From CAZFYZ01 sp964523735 (GTDB taxonomy: Bacteria; Armatimonadota; UBA5829): 11,092 bases of DNA. The notes beneath the pieces were generated by a model. It was not told where the DNA came from and did not search any database. It worked only from the letters and a program-made list of their open reading frames with translations. The translations under genes were made by a program, and so were the position numbers. Location of the stretch: NCBI GenBank assembly GCA_964523735.1, contig CAZFYZ010000118.1:1-11092 (forward strand). Reading direction: 5' to 3'. Positions 1-6,142 of this stretch are shown here, piece after piece; the stretch's first letter is position 1, and every line of letters begins with the position of its first letter.

Positions 1-735
1 GAACCGGATGCCAAAATTGTTTTTATCGGGCCATGCACGGCCAAGAAGATGGAAGCGGGCCGCGAGGAGATGTGCAGCGTCGAGGAGATCCCCGACGTTG
101 ACGCAGTCCTCACCACCCGAGAGGCCGCGCAGATGATGCGCGAGATGGGCCTCGACTTCGTGAACCTGCCGGAGGAGACTTTCGACGATCCGTTCGGGAT
201 CACCACTGGCGCCGGCGTCATCTTCGGCGCAACCGGTGGTGTTATGGAAGCCGCTCTCCGGACCGTATATGAAGTGGTCACCGGCGAGACGCTTGAGAGT
301 GTCGACTTCAAGGCCGTTCGCGGTCTTGAGGGCATCAAAGAGGCTACCGTCAAGGTCGGCGATCTGGATGTCAAAGTCGCTGTCGCCAGCGGCCTGGCTA
401 ATGCGCGCAAGCTCATGGATCTGATGATGGAGGGCAAGGCTGACTATCACTTCATCGAGATCATGTGCTGCCCTGGCGGGTGTCTGGGTGGAGGCGGTCA
501 GCCGATTCCGACCACAGACGAGATCCGCATGGCTCGTATGAAGGCGATCTACGACGCCGACGCCGGACTGCCTCTGCGAAAGTCGCACGAGAGCCCGGCT
601 GTCAAGGCGCTCTACGAGGAATTCCTCAAGGAGCCGCTCGGCCACAAGTCTCACAAGCTGCTGCACACGAGCTACACCCGTCGCTCGCAGTGGCCCGAGG
701 CTGAGGAAGAGAAGACGGAAGCACAGAAACAGTGA
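1..735 (+). CDS. hydA: [FeFe] hydrogenase catalytic subunit, C-terminal part (5' end outside window)
   Basis: This is the 3' part of a catalytic [FeFe]-hydrogenase gene, open in frame 1 from the first base of the window. The enzyme interconverts protons and H2 at the H-cluster. Visible motifs are H-cluster motif L2 as GPCTAKKME (Cys codon 34-36), where most family members have MPCxxKxxE, and motif L3 as EIMCCPGGC followed by GGGGQP (ligand Cys codons about 469-471 and 481-483). The small-subunit-like tail, with RKSHESPAVKALYEEF and SHKLLHTSY, is complete, and the protein ends in a charged Glu/Lys tail. By eye it is roughly two-thirds identical to the HydA at 4101-5882, so the two are paralogues. 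Motif L1 and any N-terminal FeS domains are not visible. An ATG at 49 lies inside the conserved domain and is not the real start. Confidence 0.95.
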   Translation, partial: EPDAKIVFIGPCTAKKMEAGREEMCSVEEIPDVDAVLTTREAAQMMREMGLDFVNLPEETFDDPFGITTGAGVIFGATGGVMEAALRTVYEVVTGETLESVDFKAVRGLEGIKEATVKVGDLDVKVAVASGLANARKLMDLMMEGKADYHFIEIMCCPGGCLGGGGQPIPTTDEIRMARMKAIYDADAGLPLRKSHESPAVKALYEEFLKEPLGHKSHKLLHTSYTRRSQWPEAEEEKTEAQKQ

Positions 736-745
736 AATCGCTGAA

Positions 746-780
746 GGCGCTGAATCCGGTATCACGCCGGATTCAGCGCC
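746..780 (+). terminator. Hairpin after the first hydA
   Basis: A perfect 14-bp inverted repeat (arms 746-759 and 767-780) with a 7-base loop starts 10 bases after the hydA stop codon. It has no T-run after it. It is either a terminator of the non-canonical kind or an mRNA 3'-end stabiliser. Its position and strength suggest it separates the first hydA transcript from the genes that follow. Confidence 0.6.
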
Positions 781-789
781 TCCAACATG

Positions 790-825
790 CCCCCTCCCAC
801 TTTAGGGGAGGGCTGGGGAGGGGTC
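790..825 (+). repeat. Dispersed C/G-rich repeat, copy 1, with G-quadruplex motif
   Basis: This 36-bp unit matches 5946-5981 at 34 of 36 positions in the same orientation. It begins CCCCCTCCC, and its second half, GGGGAGGGCTGGGGAGGGG (805-823), has four runs of at least three G with short loops. That fits the G-quadruplex pattern on the plus strand, which is also the mRNA-like strand. CCCTCCC can also pair with GGGAGGG. It looks like one of the C/G-rich intergenic repeats common in uncultured bacteria. It lies between the first hydA and the TTG start at 861. Confidence 0.75.
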
Positions 826-860
826 TCCCGTAACATCCCATCTGGAGGCATAGACCAGGT

Positions 861-1244
861 TTGGATCGTCCGACTAAGCGGGCGTTGATAGTAACTATAG
901 TGCAGTTGGTGGTGCTCACGATTCTCGTGGGCGCGCTGGTGCATAGCTGGAACAAGCGTGCGGCGTCGTGCGTGTCGAAATCCGATTGGTTGATGCGGCG
1001 GCCATACAGCGAAGTCGAGGCAGCCCTCGGCAAGCCGTGGATCAAATGCGAGACCCCGGCGCAGTTTGAAGAAGTAACTCGAACATTGGCAACTCAATCC
1101 GGCAAGAGCCACACTGACCTGCCAAAGGCAAGGGGGCAGGTGTGGATCTACGTCACCACCAACCTCCCCACCCGCGACGGACACCTGTTTGTCTACTTCA
1201 GCGAGCAGGGCCGGGTGACTAGGGTTAGCGAGGTGGCGTGGTAG
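861..1244 (+). CDS. Small one-pass membrane protein with BamE/SmpA-like pattern
   Basis: The 127-residue product is not recognised as a named family. Residues about 8-29 form one strongly hydrophobic helix after a basic start (MDRPTKR), giving an N-terminal membrane anchor. The remainder has the spacing of BamE/SmpA-OmlA-like folds: EVEAALGKPW (about 51-60), then VWIYV (94-98), then LFVYFSEQGRVTRV (109-122). This is a weak pattern match, not a firm family call. There is no lipobox cysteine, so it is unlikely to be BamE itself. The start is TTG; GGAGG at about 844-848 lies upstream with slightly long spacing, and starting later would remove the membrane helix. It ends 6 bases before the next gene, so the two are probably cotranscribed. 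Confidence 0.65.
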   Translation: MDRPTKRALIVTIVQLVVLTILVGALVHSWNKRAASCVSKSDWLMRRPYSEVEAALGKPWIKCETPAQFEEVTRTLATQSGKSHTDLPKARGQVWIYVTTNLPTRDGHLFVYFSEQGRVTRVSEVAW

Positions 1245-1250
1245 GCTGAC

Positions 1251-1847
1251 ATGGACTTCGAGCCCAGTACAATCGCCGAGACAATCAGCATTCTTGCGAG
1301 CGAGAAACCGGGGATCTACTATAGCTCGCCAAAGCCCGGCCCGCTGGACGACAAGATCCTTGTCTTGACAGAAGCGTATGTCCAAATGAACGCCGATCAG
1401 CGGGAGGCACTCCGCGGCTCCATCGGATTTAACACTTGCGATGTGCTCATAGCATTTGCGCAGCGCGCGGCGGCTCTGGCAGTGCGGCAGAAGAGCGAGC
1501 GGTGGCTGTTCGCGGGCCTGATGGCCTTGGCCATAGAGGACCAGAGAGCTGACTTTCGTGACACGCTGACCGCCTGCAGCCTGCTTCGGCACAGTGCAAA
1601 GAAGATCAGGATCGATCCGAACGCCCTGTTTGTCAGAGCTGCGGAGCATGCTGAAGCAGATACGGCTAGAATGCTCAGGGACTTCCACACCTACGCGATG
1701 AGTACGTTGTTCGGCTCCGGCATGAGGACTATAAGGACACCAGAGGGCTTTGACTATGCCTGGAACTACAACACGTTCACTGAGTGCGCGATAAGAGTCC
1801 TTGCGTGGATCATAGTCAAGGTGTCAGATTTGTTCAGACGATCCTAA
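1251..1847 (+). CDS. Hypothetical helical protein, 198 residues
   Basis: I do not recognise this protein. It starts with ATG 6 bases after the preceding stop, with only a weak GTAGG-like ribosome site, so translation may be coupled to the upstream gene. The sequence is soluble and mostly helical. The N-terminal part has YYSSPKPGPLDDKI (about 23-36). The centre is Ala-rich (AFAQRAAALAVRQKSERWLFAGLM and nearby). The last 20 residues contain a hydrophobic stretch (ECAIRVLAWIIVKVSDLF) that could be amphipathic or membrane-associated. No catalytic motif is evident. The reading frame is open over 199 codons, and opposite-strand frames look like shadows. With the membrane protein before it, it forms a two-gene cassette between the hydrogenase genes, and nothing ties it to hydrogenase function. 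Confidence 0.65.
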   Translation: MDFEPSTIAETISILASEKPGIYYSSPKPGPLDDKILVLTEAYVQMNADQREALRGSIGFNTCDVLIAFAQRAAALAVRQKSERWLFAGLMALAIEDQRADFRDTLTACSLLRHSAKKIRIDPNALFVRAAEHAEADTARMLRDFHTYAMSTLFGSGMRTIRTPEGFDYAWNYNTFTECAIRVLAWIIVKVSDLFRRS

Positions 1848-1885
1848 GCTAACGTAGTTTGGGCAACCCGCCCGCCCTCCCGGCG

Positions 1886-1914
1886 TTGAGGACAAAGGGA
1901 CGGTGGCTTACTAT
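1886..1914 (+). promoter_or_regulatory. Candidate promoter of the hydCBA operon
   Basis: In the 147-base gap before hydC, TTGAGG (1886-1891) and TACTAT (1909-1914) are separated by 17 bases, a moderate sigma-70-like match (four of six at each box). An alternative -10, TATAAA (1912-1917), would give a 20-base spacer. Downstream lie a short inverted repeat (TGCGG 1923-1927, CCGCA 1935-1939) and two AACTCATAA copies. Any of these could be operator elements, but I cannot assign a regulator. Confidence 0.35.
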
Positions 1915-1994
1915 AAATGAAGTGCGGCAACTATCCGCAACTCATAATTCAGAACTCAAACTCATAACAAGCGAAAACACGGAGGTGCAACTCA

Positions 1995-2480
1995 GTGGGT
2001 TCATGCAATTCTAATTGCTGTTCCGACACGGCCGTGATGACCGTAATCGAGAAATACGGCTGTGACAAAAGAAACCTGATACCGCTCCTCCATGACCTTC
2101 AGAGCGAGTTGGGCTACCTCTCGCCCGAGGTTATGGAGACCGTGGCCGAGCGGCTGGGGACGACTGTCTCCCAGGTCCACGGCGTGGCCACGTTCTACAC
2201 GCTCTTCTACACCAAGCCGCAGGGCAAGAACATTGTCCGCCTCTGCGACAGCCCGCCCTGCCACATCACGGGCAGCGCGGCAATCCGCGAAGCTATCGCC
2301 AAGGAACTCGGGGTCTCTGAGGGAGCAACCACCGAGGATGGCAGCTTCACCTTCGAGATCGTAAGCTGCATGGGCCTCTGCGGAGTCGCCCCCGCGATTA
2401 TGGTCAACGACGATGTCTACGGCAACGTCAAGCCCGAGATGGTTGCCGACATCATCGGAAAGTACAGGGAGGCGAACTGA
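1995..2480 (+). CDS. hydC: NADH-linked [FeFe] hydrogenase, NuoE-like 24-kDa subunit (HydC/HndA)
   Basis: The 161-residue subunit has the thioredoxin-like [2Fe-2S] fold of NuoE, and acts in the cytoplasmic hydrogenase complex by docking on the flavoprotein. The four expected cluster ligands are present: Cys84 and Cys89 in CDSPPCH, and Cys125 and Cys129 in CMGLCG. The family block QVHGVATFYTLFY (about 60-72) and the N-terminal helical bundle containing LQSELGYLSPE are clear. Length is typical for HndA/HydC. An additional Cys-rich start (CNSNCC, residues 4-9) is not part of the usual cluster set. Translation starts at GTG, supported by GGAGGTG at 1981-1987. It is the first gene of a three-gene operon and ends one base before the hydB ATG. 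Confidence 0.95.
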   Translation: MGSCNSNCCSDTAVMTVIEKYGCDKRNLIPLLHDLQSELGYLSPEVMETVAERLGTTVSQVHGVATFYTLFYTKPQGKNIVRLCDSPPCHITGSAAIREAIAKELGVSEGATTEDGSFTFEIVSCMGLCGVAPAIMVNDDVYGNVKPEMVADIIGKYREAN

Positions 2481-2481
2481 C

Positions 2482-4098
2482 ATGGCGTTCTACAGAGCAC
2501 ACATCCTAGTCGACACAGGCACGCCTGCAGTGCTTAAGGGCGCTATGGCGGTGAAGACCGCGCTGGTGAACGAGCTTGCCAAGCGCGGGCTTGATAAGGA
2601 AATCAAGGTCGTCGAGACGGGCGATCTGGGCATACACGGCGGCGGGCCGGCGATGGTCGTTTACCCCGAGGGTATCACCTACGCCAACATCTCAGTCGCT
2701 GATATCGCAACCATAGTCGAGGAGCATCTGGTCAAGGGCCGCCCGGTCAAGAAACTCATCTACTCCGAGGCAACCCCGAGCGTCGTGACCGCCTCCGAGC
2801 GTCCGCGCTCGAGCGAGATGCGCGTAATCCTCAAGAACATCGGCGTTATCGACCCGACCTCGATCGAGGAGTACATCGCCCTCGGCGGGTATGACGCCGT
2901 CGCCAAGGCGCTGACCACGATGAAGCCCACGGACGTGATTGCCGAGATGAAAGCCTCCCAGCTCAAGGGCCGGGGCGGCGCGGGATTCCCGACCGGACTC
3001 AAGTGGGAGTTCACCGCCAACGCCCAAGGCGCCGAGAAAGCTATCGTCTGCAACGCTGACGAAGGCGAGCCCGGCAACTTCAAGGACAGGCTAATCCTCG
3101 AGGGCGACCCGCACCAGGTGATCGAAGGCATGATCATCGCGGGTTACGCGGTCGGAGCGCACGAGGGGTATCTCTACATCCGCGGCGAGTATCATCAGTC
3201 GGTCGCTCACACCGAGCGCGCGATCGATATGGCTCGCGAGATGGGCCTCTTGGGCAAGAACATCCTGGGAACCGGGTTCGACTTCGACATCCAGGTCTTC
3301 AAGGGCGCCGGCGCTTACATCTGCGGTGAGGAAACGGCCCTCCTCGAGTCACTCGAGGGCAAGCGCGGCGAGAGCCGAATGAAGCCGCCGTTCCCTCCGA
3401 GCTACGGCCTGATGGGCGCGCCAACCGTCATCAACAACGTCGAGACCCTCGCCAACGTGCCTCACATAATCGTGAAGGGCGCGGAGTGGTATTGCTCGAT
3501 CGGCACCGGCCAGAGCAAGGGCACCAAGATCTTCTCGCCCTGCGGCGACGTCCTCTACCCGGGCGTGTATGAGGTCCCGTTCGGAGTCACCCTCCGCGAC
3601 GTCCTCTACAACATGGCCGGCGGGATCAAGTCCGGCAAGGAACTCAAGGCGGTCATGATGGGCGGGCCGAGCGGCGTCATCGTCGGCAAGGATGCACTCG
3701 ATCGCAAGCTCTGCGCAGAAGACCTTGCTCCGGGAGCGGGCGCGCTGATCGTGCTGGACGACAGCAAGTGCATGGTCGATACTATGCAGAACATCGCGCA
3801 GTTCTTCTATCACGAATCCTGCGGGCAGTGCACGCCGTGCCGCGAGGGCACCAAGCGCATGCTCGAGACATTCAACTGGTGGGCATCGGGCGCCGGCAGC
3901 GAGAGCGATATCGAGCTTCTAGAGAACCTCGCCAGCACGCTGAGCCTGTCGTCGAAGTGCGGACTAGGCCAGTTCGCGGGCGTCGCGTTCAAGTCGAGCC
4001 TCCCGCTCTTCGGCGAAGAGTACAAGGCCCACCTGAAAGGCAAAACATGCCCCGCCGGGGTCTGTCAGATGGACAAGGTCCTGGAGGAGGTTGGATAA
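2482..4098 (+). CDS. hydB: NADH-linked [FeFe] hydrogenase flavoprotein subunit, NuoF-like (HydB/HndC)
   Basis: The 538-residue subunit oxidises or reduces NAD(P)(H) at FMN and passes electrons to the FeS chain. The FMN/NADH sites are GRGGAGFPTGLKW (163-175), CNADEGEPGNFKDR (190-203) and GAGAYICGEETALLESLEG (275-293). The N3-type [4Fe-4S] ligands are Cys447, Cys450 and Cys453 (ESCGQCTPC) plus Cys493 (SSKCGLGQ). Residues 1-96 form an HndB/NuoE-like thioredoxin domain (ending VVYPEGITYANISVADI and on to LIYSE), but all cluster cysteines are gone. The protein stops soon after CPAGVC (523-528), so the C-terminal two-[4Fe-4S] ferredoxin domain of T. maritima-type HydB is absent. The ATG at 2482 has AGGGAGG at 2466-2472. 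The frame is open further upstream, but only over hydC. Confidence 0.95.
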   Translation: MAFYRAHILVDTGTPAVLKGAMAVKTALVNELAKRGLDKEIKVVETGDLGIHGGGPAMVVYPEGITYANISVADIATIVEEHLVKGRPVKKLIYSEATPSVVTASERPRSSEMRVILKNIGVIDPTSIEEYIALGGYDAVAKALTTMKPTDVIAEMKASQLKGRGGAGFPTGLKWEFTANAQGAEKAIVCNADEGEPGNFKDRLILEGDPHQVIEGMIIAGYAVGAHEGYLYIRGEYHQSVAHTERAIDMAREMGLLGKNILGTGFDFDIQVFKGAGAYICGEETALLESLEGKRGESRMKPPFPPSYGLMGAPTVINNVETLANVPHIIVKGAEWYCSIGTGQSKGTKIFSPCGDVLYPGVYEVPFGVTLRDVLYNMAGGIKSGKELKAVMMGGPSGVIVGKDALDRKLCAEDLAPGAGALIVLDDSKCMVDTMQNIAQFFYHESCGQCTPCREGTKRMLETFNWWASGAGSESDIELLENLASTLSLSSKCGLGQFAGVAFKSSLPLFGEEYKAHLKGKTCPAGVCQMDKVLEEVG

Positions 4099-4100
4099 CT

Positions 4101-5882
4101 ATGGCTAACGTAAACATCAAAATCAATGGACGTGATCTCAGCGTCCCGGCCGGCTCCACGATCCTTGAGGCGGCCCATACGGCGGGAATCTACATCCCCA
4201 CCCTCTGCTACCACTCGGACCTGACTCCGGACGGCGTCTGCCGCGTGTGCTCGGTCGAGGTCAAGGGCCAGCGGACGCTCTGCGCGGCCTGCTGCTACCC
4301 TGTGACCGAGGGGATGGAGGTCATGACCCACACCCCCAAGGTCCGCGAGGCCCGCAAGATGATCGTCGAGCTGATGCTCGCGAACCATCCCCAGGAGTGC
4401 CTGACCTGCGCCCGCAACCAGAAGTGCGAGCTTCAGAAGCTGGCGAAGGAACTCGGCATCCAGGACGTGCGCTTCAAGGGCGAGCGGAAGATCTGGGACA
4501 CCGACCAGAGCAGCCTCTCAGTGCTGCGCGACCCGGAGAAGTGCATCCTCTGCGGCCGCTGCGTGCGGACCTGCGACGACATTCAGTCAGTCGCGGCGCT
4601 GCATTCGGCGAATCGCGGATGGAACACGACTATTGTCCCGGGCTGCGGCGATGACCTCGCCGATGTCGTCTGCGTTAACTGTGGCCAGTGCATCAACCGC
4701 TGCCCCACCGGCGCGCTGAAGGGCAACGACCCGGCCCCGCAGATCTGGGAAGCGATCCACGACCCGACCAAGCATGTCGTCGTGCAGACCGCTCCGGCCG
4801 TTCGCGCCGCGATCGGCGAGGAGTTCGGGATGCCGGCAGGCAGCCGTGTGACCGGGAAGATGGTCACGGCCCTCAAGATGCTCGGCTTCGACCGCGTCAT
4901 GGACACCGACTTCACCGCCGACCTCACGATTATGGAGGAAGGCAGTGAGCTTATCAAGCGCGTGACCGAGGGCGGAGTCCTGCCCCAGCTCACGAGCTGC
5001 TCGCCTGGCTGGATCAAGTTCATCGAGTACTACTACCCCGAGCTGATCCCGCACATTTCGAGCTGCAAGAGCCCGCAGCAGATGTTCGGCGCCCTGGCGA
5101 AGACCTACTACGCCGAGAAGATGGGCATCGACCCGAAGGACATCGTGTCGGTCTCGATCATGCCCTGCGTCGCCAAGAAGTTCGAGTGCGACCGGCCCGA
5201 GATGAACGACTCCGGCTACAAGGACGTTGACTACGTCCTCACCACCCGCGAGGCCGCGGGCATGATGAAGGAAGCCGGCATCGACCTGCCCAACCTCGAG
5301 GACAGCGAATATGACGATCCGCTCGGGATGTCCACCGGCGCGGCGGTCATCTTCGGCAACACCGGCGGCGTTATGGAAGCGGCCCTGCGGACAGCCTACG
5401 CGCTGATCACCGGCACCGAGCTCGAGAAAGTCGAGATCGAGGCAGTGAGAGGCATGGAGGGCGTCAAGACCGCGACCATCCAAGTCGGCGATCTGCCCGT
5501 CAAGGCGGCGGTTGCGCACGGTCTGGCGAACGCGCGTCAGGTGCTCGAGGGCATCAAGGACGGGACATTCAAGGACTACGCGTTCATCGAGATCATGTGC
5601 TGCCCGGGAGGTTGCATCGGTGGAGGCGGTCAGCCCCAGCCCACGAACATGGAGATCCGCAAGGCTCGCACCCGCGCGATCTACGACGAGGACGAGGCAA
5701 TGGCCATCCGCAAGTCCCACGAGAACCCGGCTGTGAAGAAGGTCTATGAGGAGTTCCTCGGCGAACCCCTCTCGCACAAATCGCACGAACTCCTTCACAC
5801 GCACTACGTGCCGAGGGCGCGGAGGACGATCAAGAAGGCCGAGCCCAAGGCCACCGAACCAACGAAGGTCAAAGTCGAGTAG
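4101..5882 (+). CDS. hydA: [FeFe] hydrogenase catalytic subunit, HndD-like, full length
   Basis: The 593-residue protein carries the H-cluster. Domains in order: a [2Fe-2S] ferredoxin fold (Cys36, 47, 50, probably 64); a His/Cys3 [4Fe-4S] site (His96, Cys100, 103, 109); two [4Fe-4S] clusters (Cys148/151/154/158 and Cys191/194/197/201); the H domain, with L1 as TSCSPGW (298-304), L2 as MPCVAKKFE (Cys356) and L3 as EIMCCPGGC (Cys501, Cys505); and the small-subunit-like tail ending SHELLHTHYV. Ser301 takes the place of the second L1 cysteine. The length is that of HndD; the extra C-terminal [2Fe-2S] domain of T. maritima HydA is absent, replaced by a short Lys/Pro-rich tail. The start at 4101 has GGAGGAGG at 4083-4090 and lies 2 bases after the hydB stop. 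It is the last gene of the operon. Confidence 0.96.
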   Translation: MANVNIKINGRDLSVPAGSTILEAAHTAGIYIPTLCYHSDLTPDGVCRVCSVEVKGQRTLCAACCYPVTEGMEVMTHTPKVREARKMIVELMLANHPQECLTCARNQKCELQKLAKELGIQDVRFKGERKIWDTDQSSLSVLRDPEKCILCGRCVRTCDDIQSVAALHSANRGWNTTIVPGCGDDLADVVCVNCGQCINRCPTGALKGNDPAPQIWEAIHDPTKHVVVQTAPAVRAAIGEEFGMPAGSRVTGKMVTALKMLGFDRVMDTDFTADLTIMEEGSELIKRVTEGGVLPQLTSCSPGWIKFIEYYYPELIPHISSCKSPQQMFGALAKTYYAEKMGIDPKDIVSVSIMPCVAKKFECDRPEMNDSGYKDVDYVLTTREAAGMMKEAGIDLPNLEDSEYDDPLGMSTGAAVIFGNTGGVMEAALRTAYALITGTELEKVEIEAVRGMEGVKTATIQVGDLPVKAAVAHGLANARQVLEGIKDGTFKDYAFIEIMCCPGGCIGGGGQPQPTNMEIRKARTRAIYDEDEAMAIRKSHENPAVKKVYEEFLGEPLSHKSHELLHTHYVPRARRTIKKAEPKATEPTKVKVE

Positions 5883-5901
5883 CACCTACCCCCTCCCTTC
5901 C

Positions 5902-5924
5902 CCCTCTCCCCTCGCGGGAGAGGG
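5902..5924 (+). terminator. Hairpin repeat after the hydCBA operon
   Basis: CCCTCTCCC (5902-5910) pairs perfectly with GGGAGAGGG (5916-5924) around a 5-base loop, starting 19 bases after the hydA stop. There is no T-run. The sequence also resembles a common C/G-rich dispersed repeat, so it may be a repeat serving as an mRNA 3' end. Confidence 0.5.
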
Positions 5925-5945
5925 CCGGGGTGAGGGGGCTACATT

Positions 5946-5981
5946 CCCCCTCCCTCTTTAGGGGAGGGTTGGGGAGGGGTC
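5946..5981 (+). repeat. Dispersed C/G-rich repeat, copy 2, with G-quadruplex motif
   Basis: This copy differs from 790-825 at only two positions and has the same orientation. Its G-rich half, GGGGAGGGTTGGGGAGGGG (5961-5979), again has four G runs with 1-2 base loops. It directly abuts the promoter-bearing repeat that begins at about 5980. Confidence 0.75.
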
Positions 5982-6032
5982 GTCATTTCGAGCGCAGCCG
6001 AGAAATCTGCTTTTCGGAATGACATAACCGGC

Positions 6033-6061
6033 TTGACACAGAGTTCAAGCTGGACTATACT
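6033..6061 (+). promoter_or_regulatory. Sigma-70-type promoter in repeat copy A
   Basis: TTGACA (6033-6038, full consensus), a 17-base spacer and TATACT (6056-6061, five of six) form a near-ideal housekeeping promoter. The start point should fall at about 6067-6070, just before the hairpin at 6071. CTTGA and TCAAG around the -35 box form a short inverted repeat that could bind a regulator; this part is speculative. It faces the NYN gene. Confidence 0.8.
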
Positions 6062-6070
6062 GCAACCACG

Positions 6071-6106
6071 GAGCCTGTGGCAATTCTAGCGAGTTGCCAC
6101 GGGCTC
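6071..6106 (+). promoter_or_regulatory. 5'-leader stem-loop of the NYN gene
   Basis: Arms GAGCCTGTGGCAA (6071-6083) and TTGCCACGGGCTC (6094-6106) pair over 13 positions with one G-U, around the 10-base loop TTCTAGCGAG. The hairpin would sit at the extreme 5' end of the transcript. No T-run follows, so a terminator is less likely than an RNA-stabilising or regulatory leader. The ribosome site of the gene is 25 bases downstream and is not inside the stem. Confidence 0.7.
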
Positions 6107-6142
6107 TAATGCGAGTAGTGACCGCTTCTAGAGGAGGACCAG

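Larger units (their letters stand above)
5980..6106 (+). repeat. Promoter-and-hairpin repeat, copy A
   Basis: This unit of about 127 bp matches 6968-7094 at all but 7 positions, without gaps, in direct orientation (offset 988). Its first 42 bases are palindromic: GTCATTTCGA (5982-5991) pairs with TCGGAATGAC (6014-6023), with one G-T mismatch, like the GTCATT..AATGAC dispersed repeats of many bacterial genomes. The second half holds a promoter and a hairpin, listed separately. It lies upstream of the NYN-domain gene. Confidence 0.9.

Noticed and set aside
762..1688. 308-codon open frame on the minus strand
   Set aside because: It lies opposite two better-supported plus-strand genes, its end is a translation of the C/G-rich repeat and hairpin, and no domain is recognisable.
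3768..4100. In-frame upstream extension of hydA by 111 codons
   Set aside because: It overlaps hydB, is Arg-rich without domain similarity, and the ATG at 4101 has a strong ribosome site and starts the ferredoxin fold exactly.
4587..5885. 432-codon open frame on the minus strand
   Set aside because: It lies wholly opposite the well-supported hydA and its composition (Leu/Val/Arg/Asp-rich) is that of a high-GC antisense shadow.
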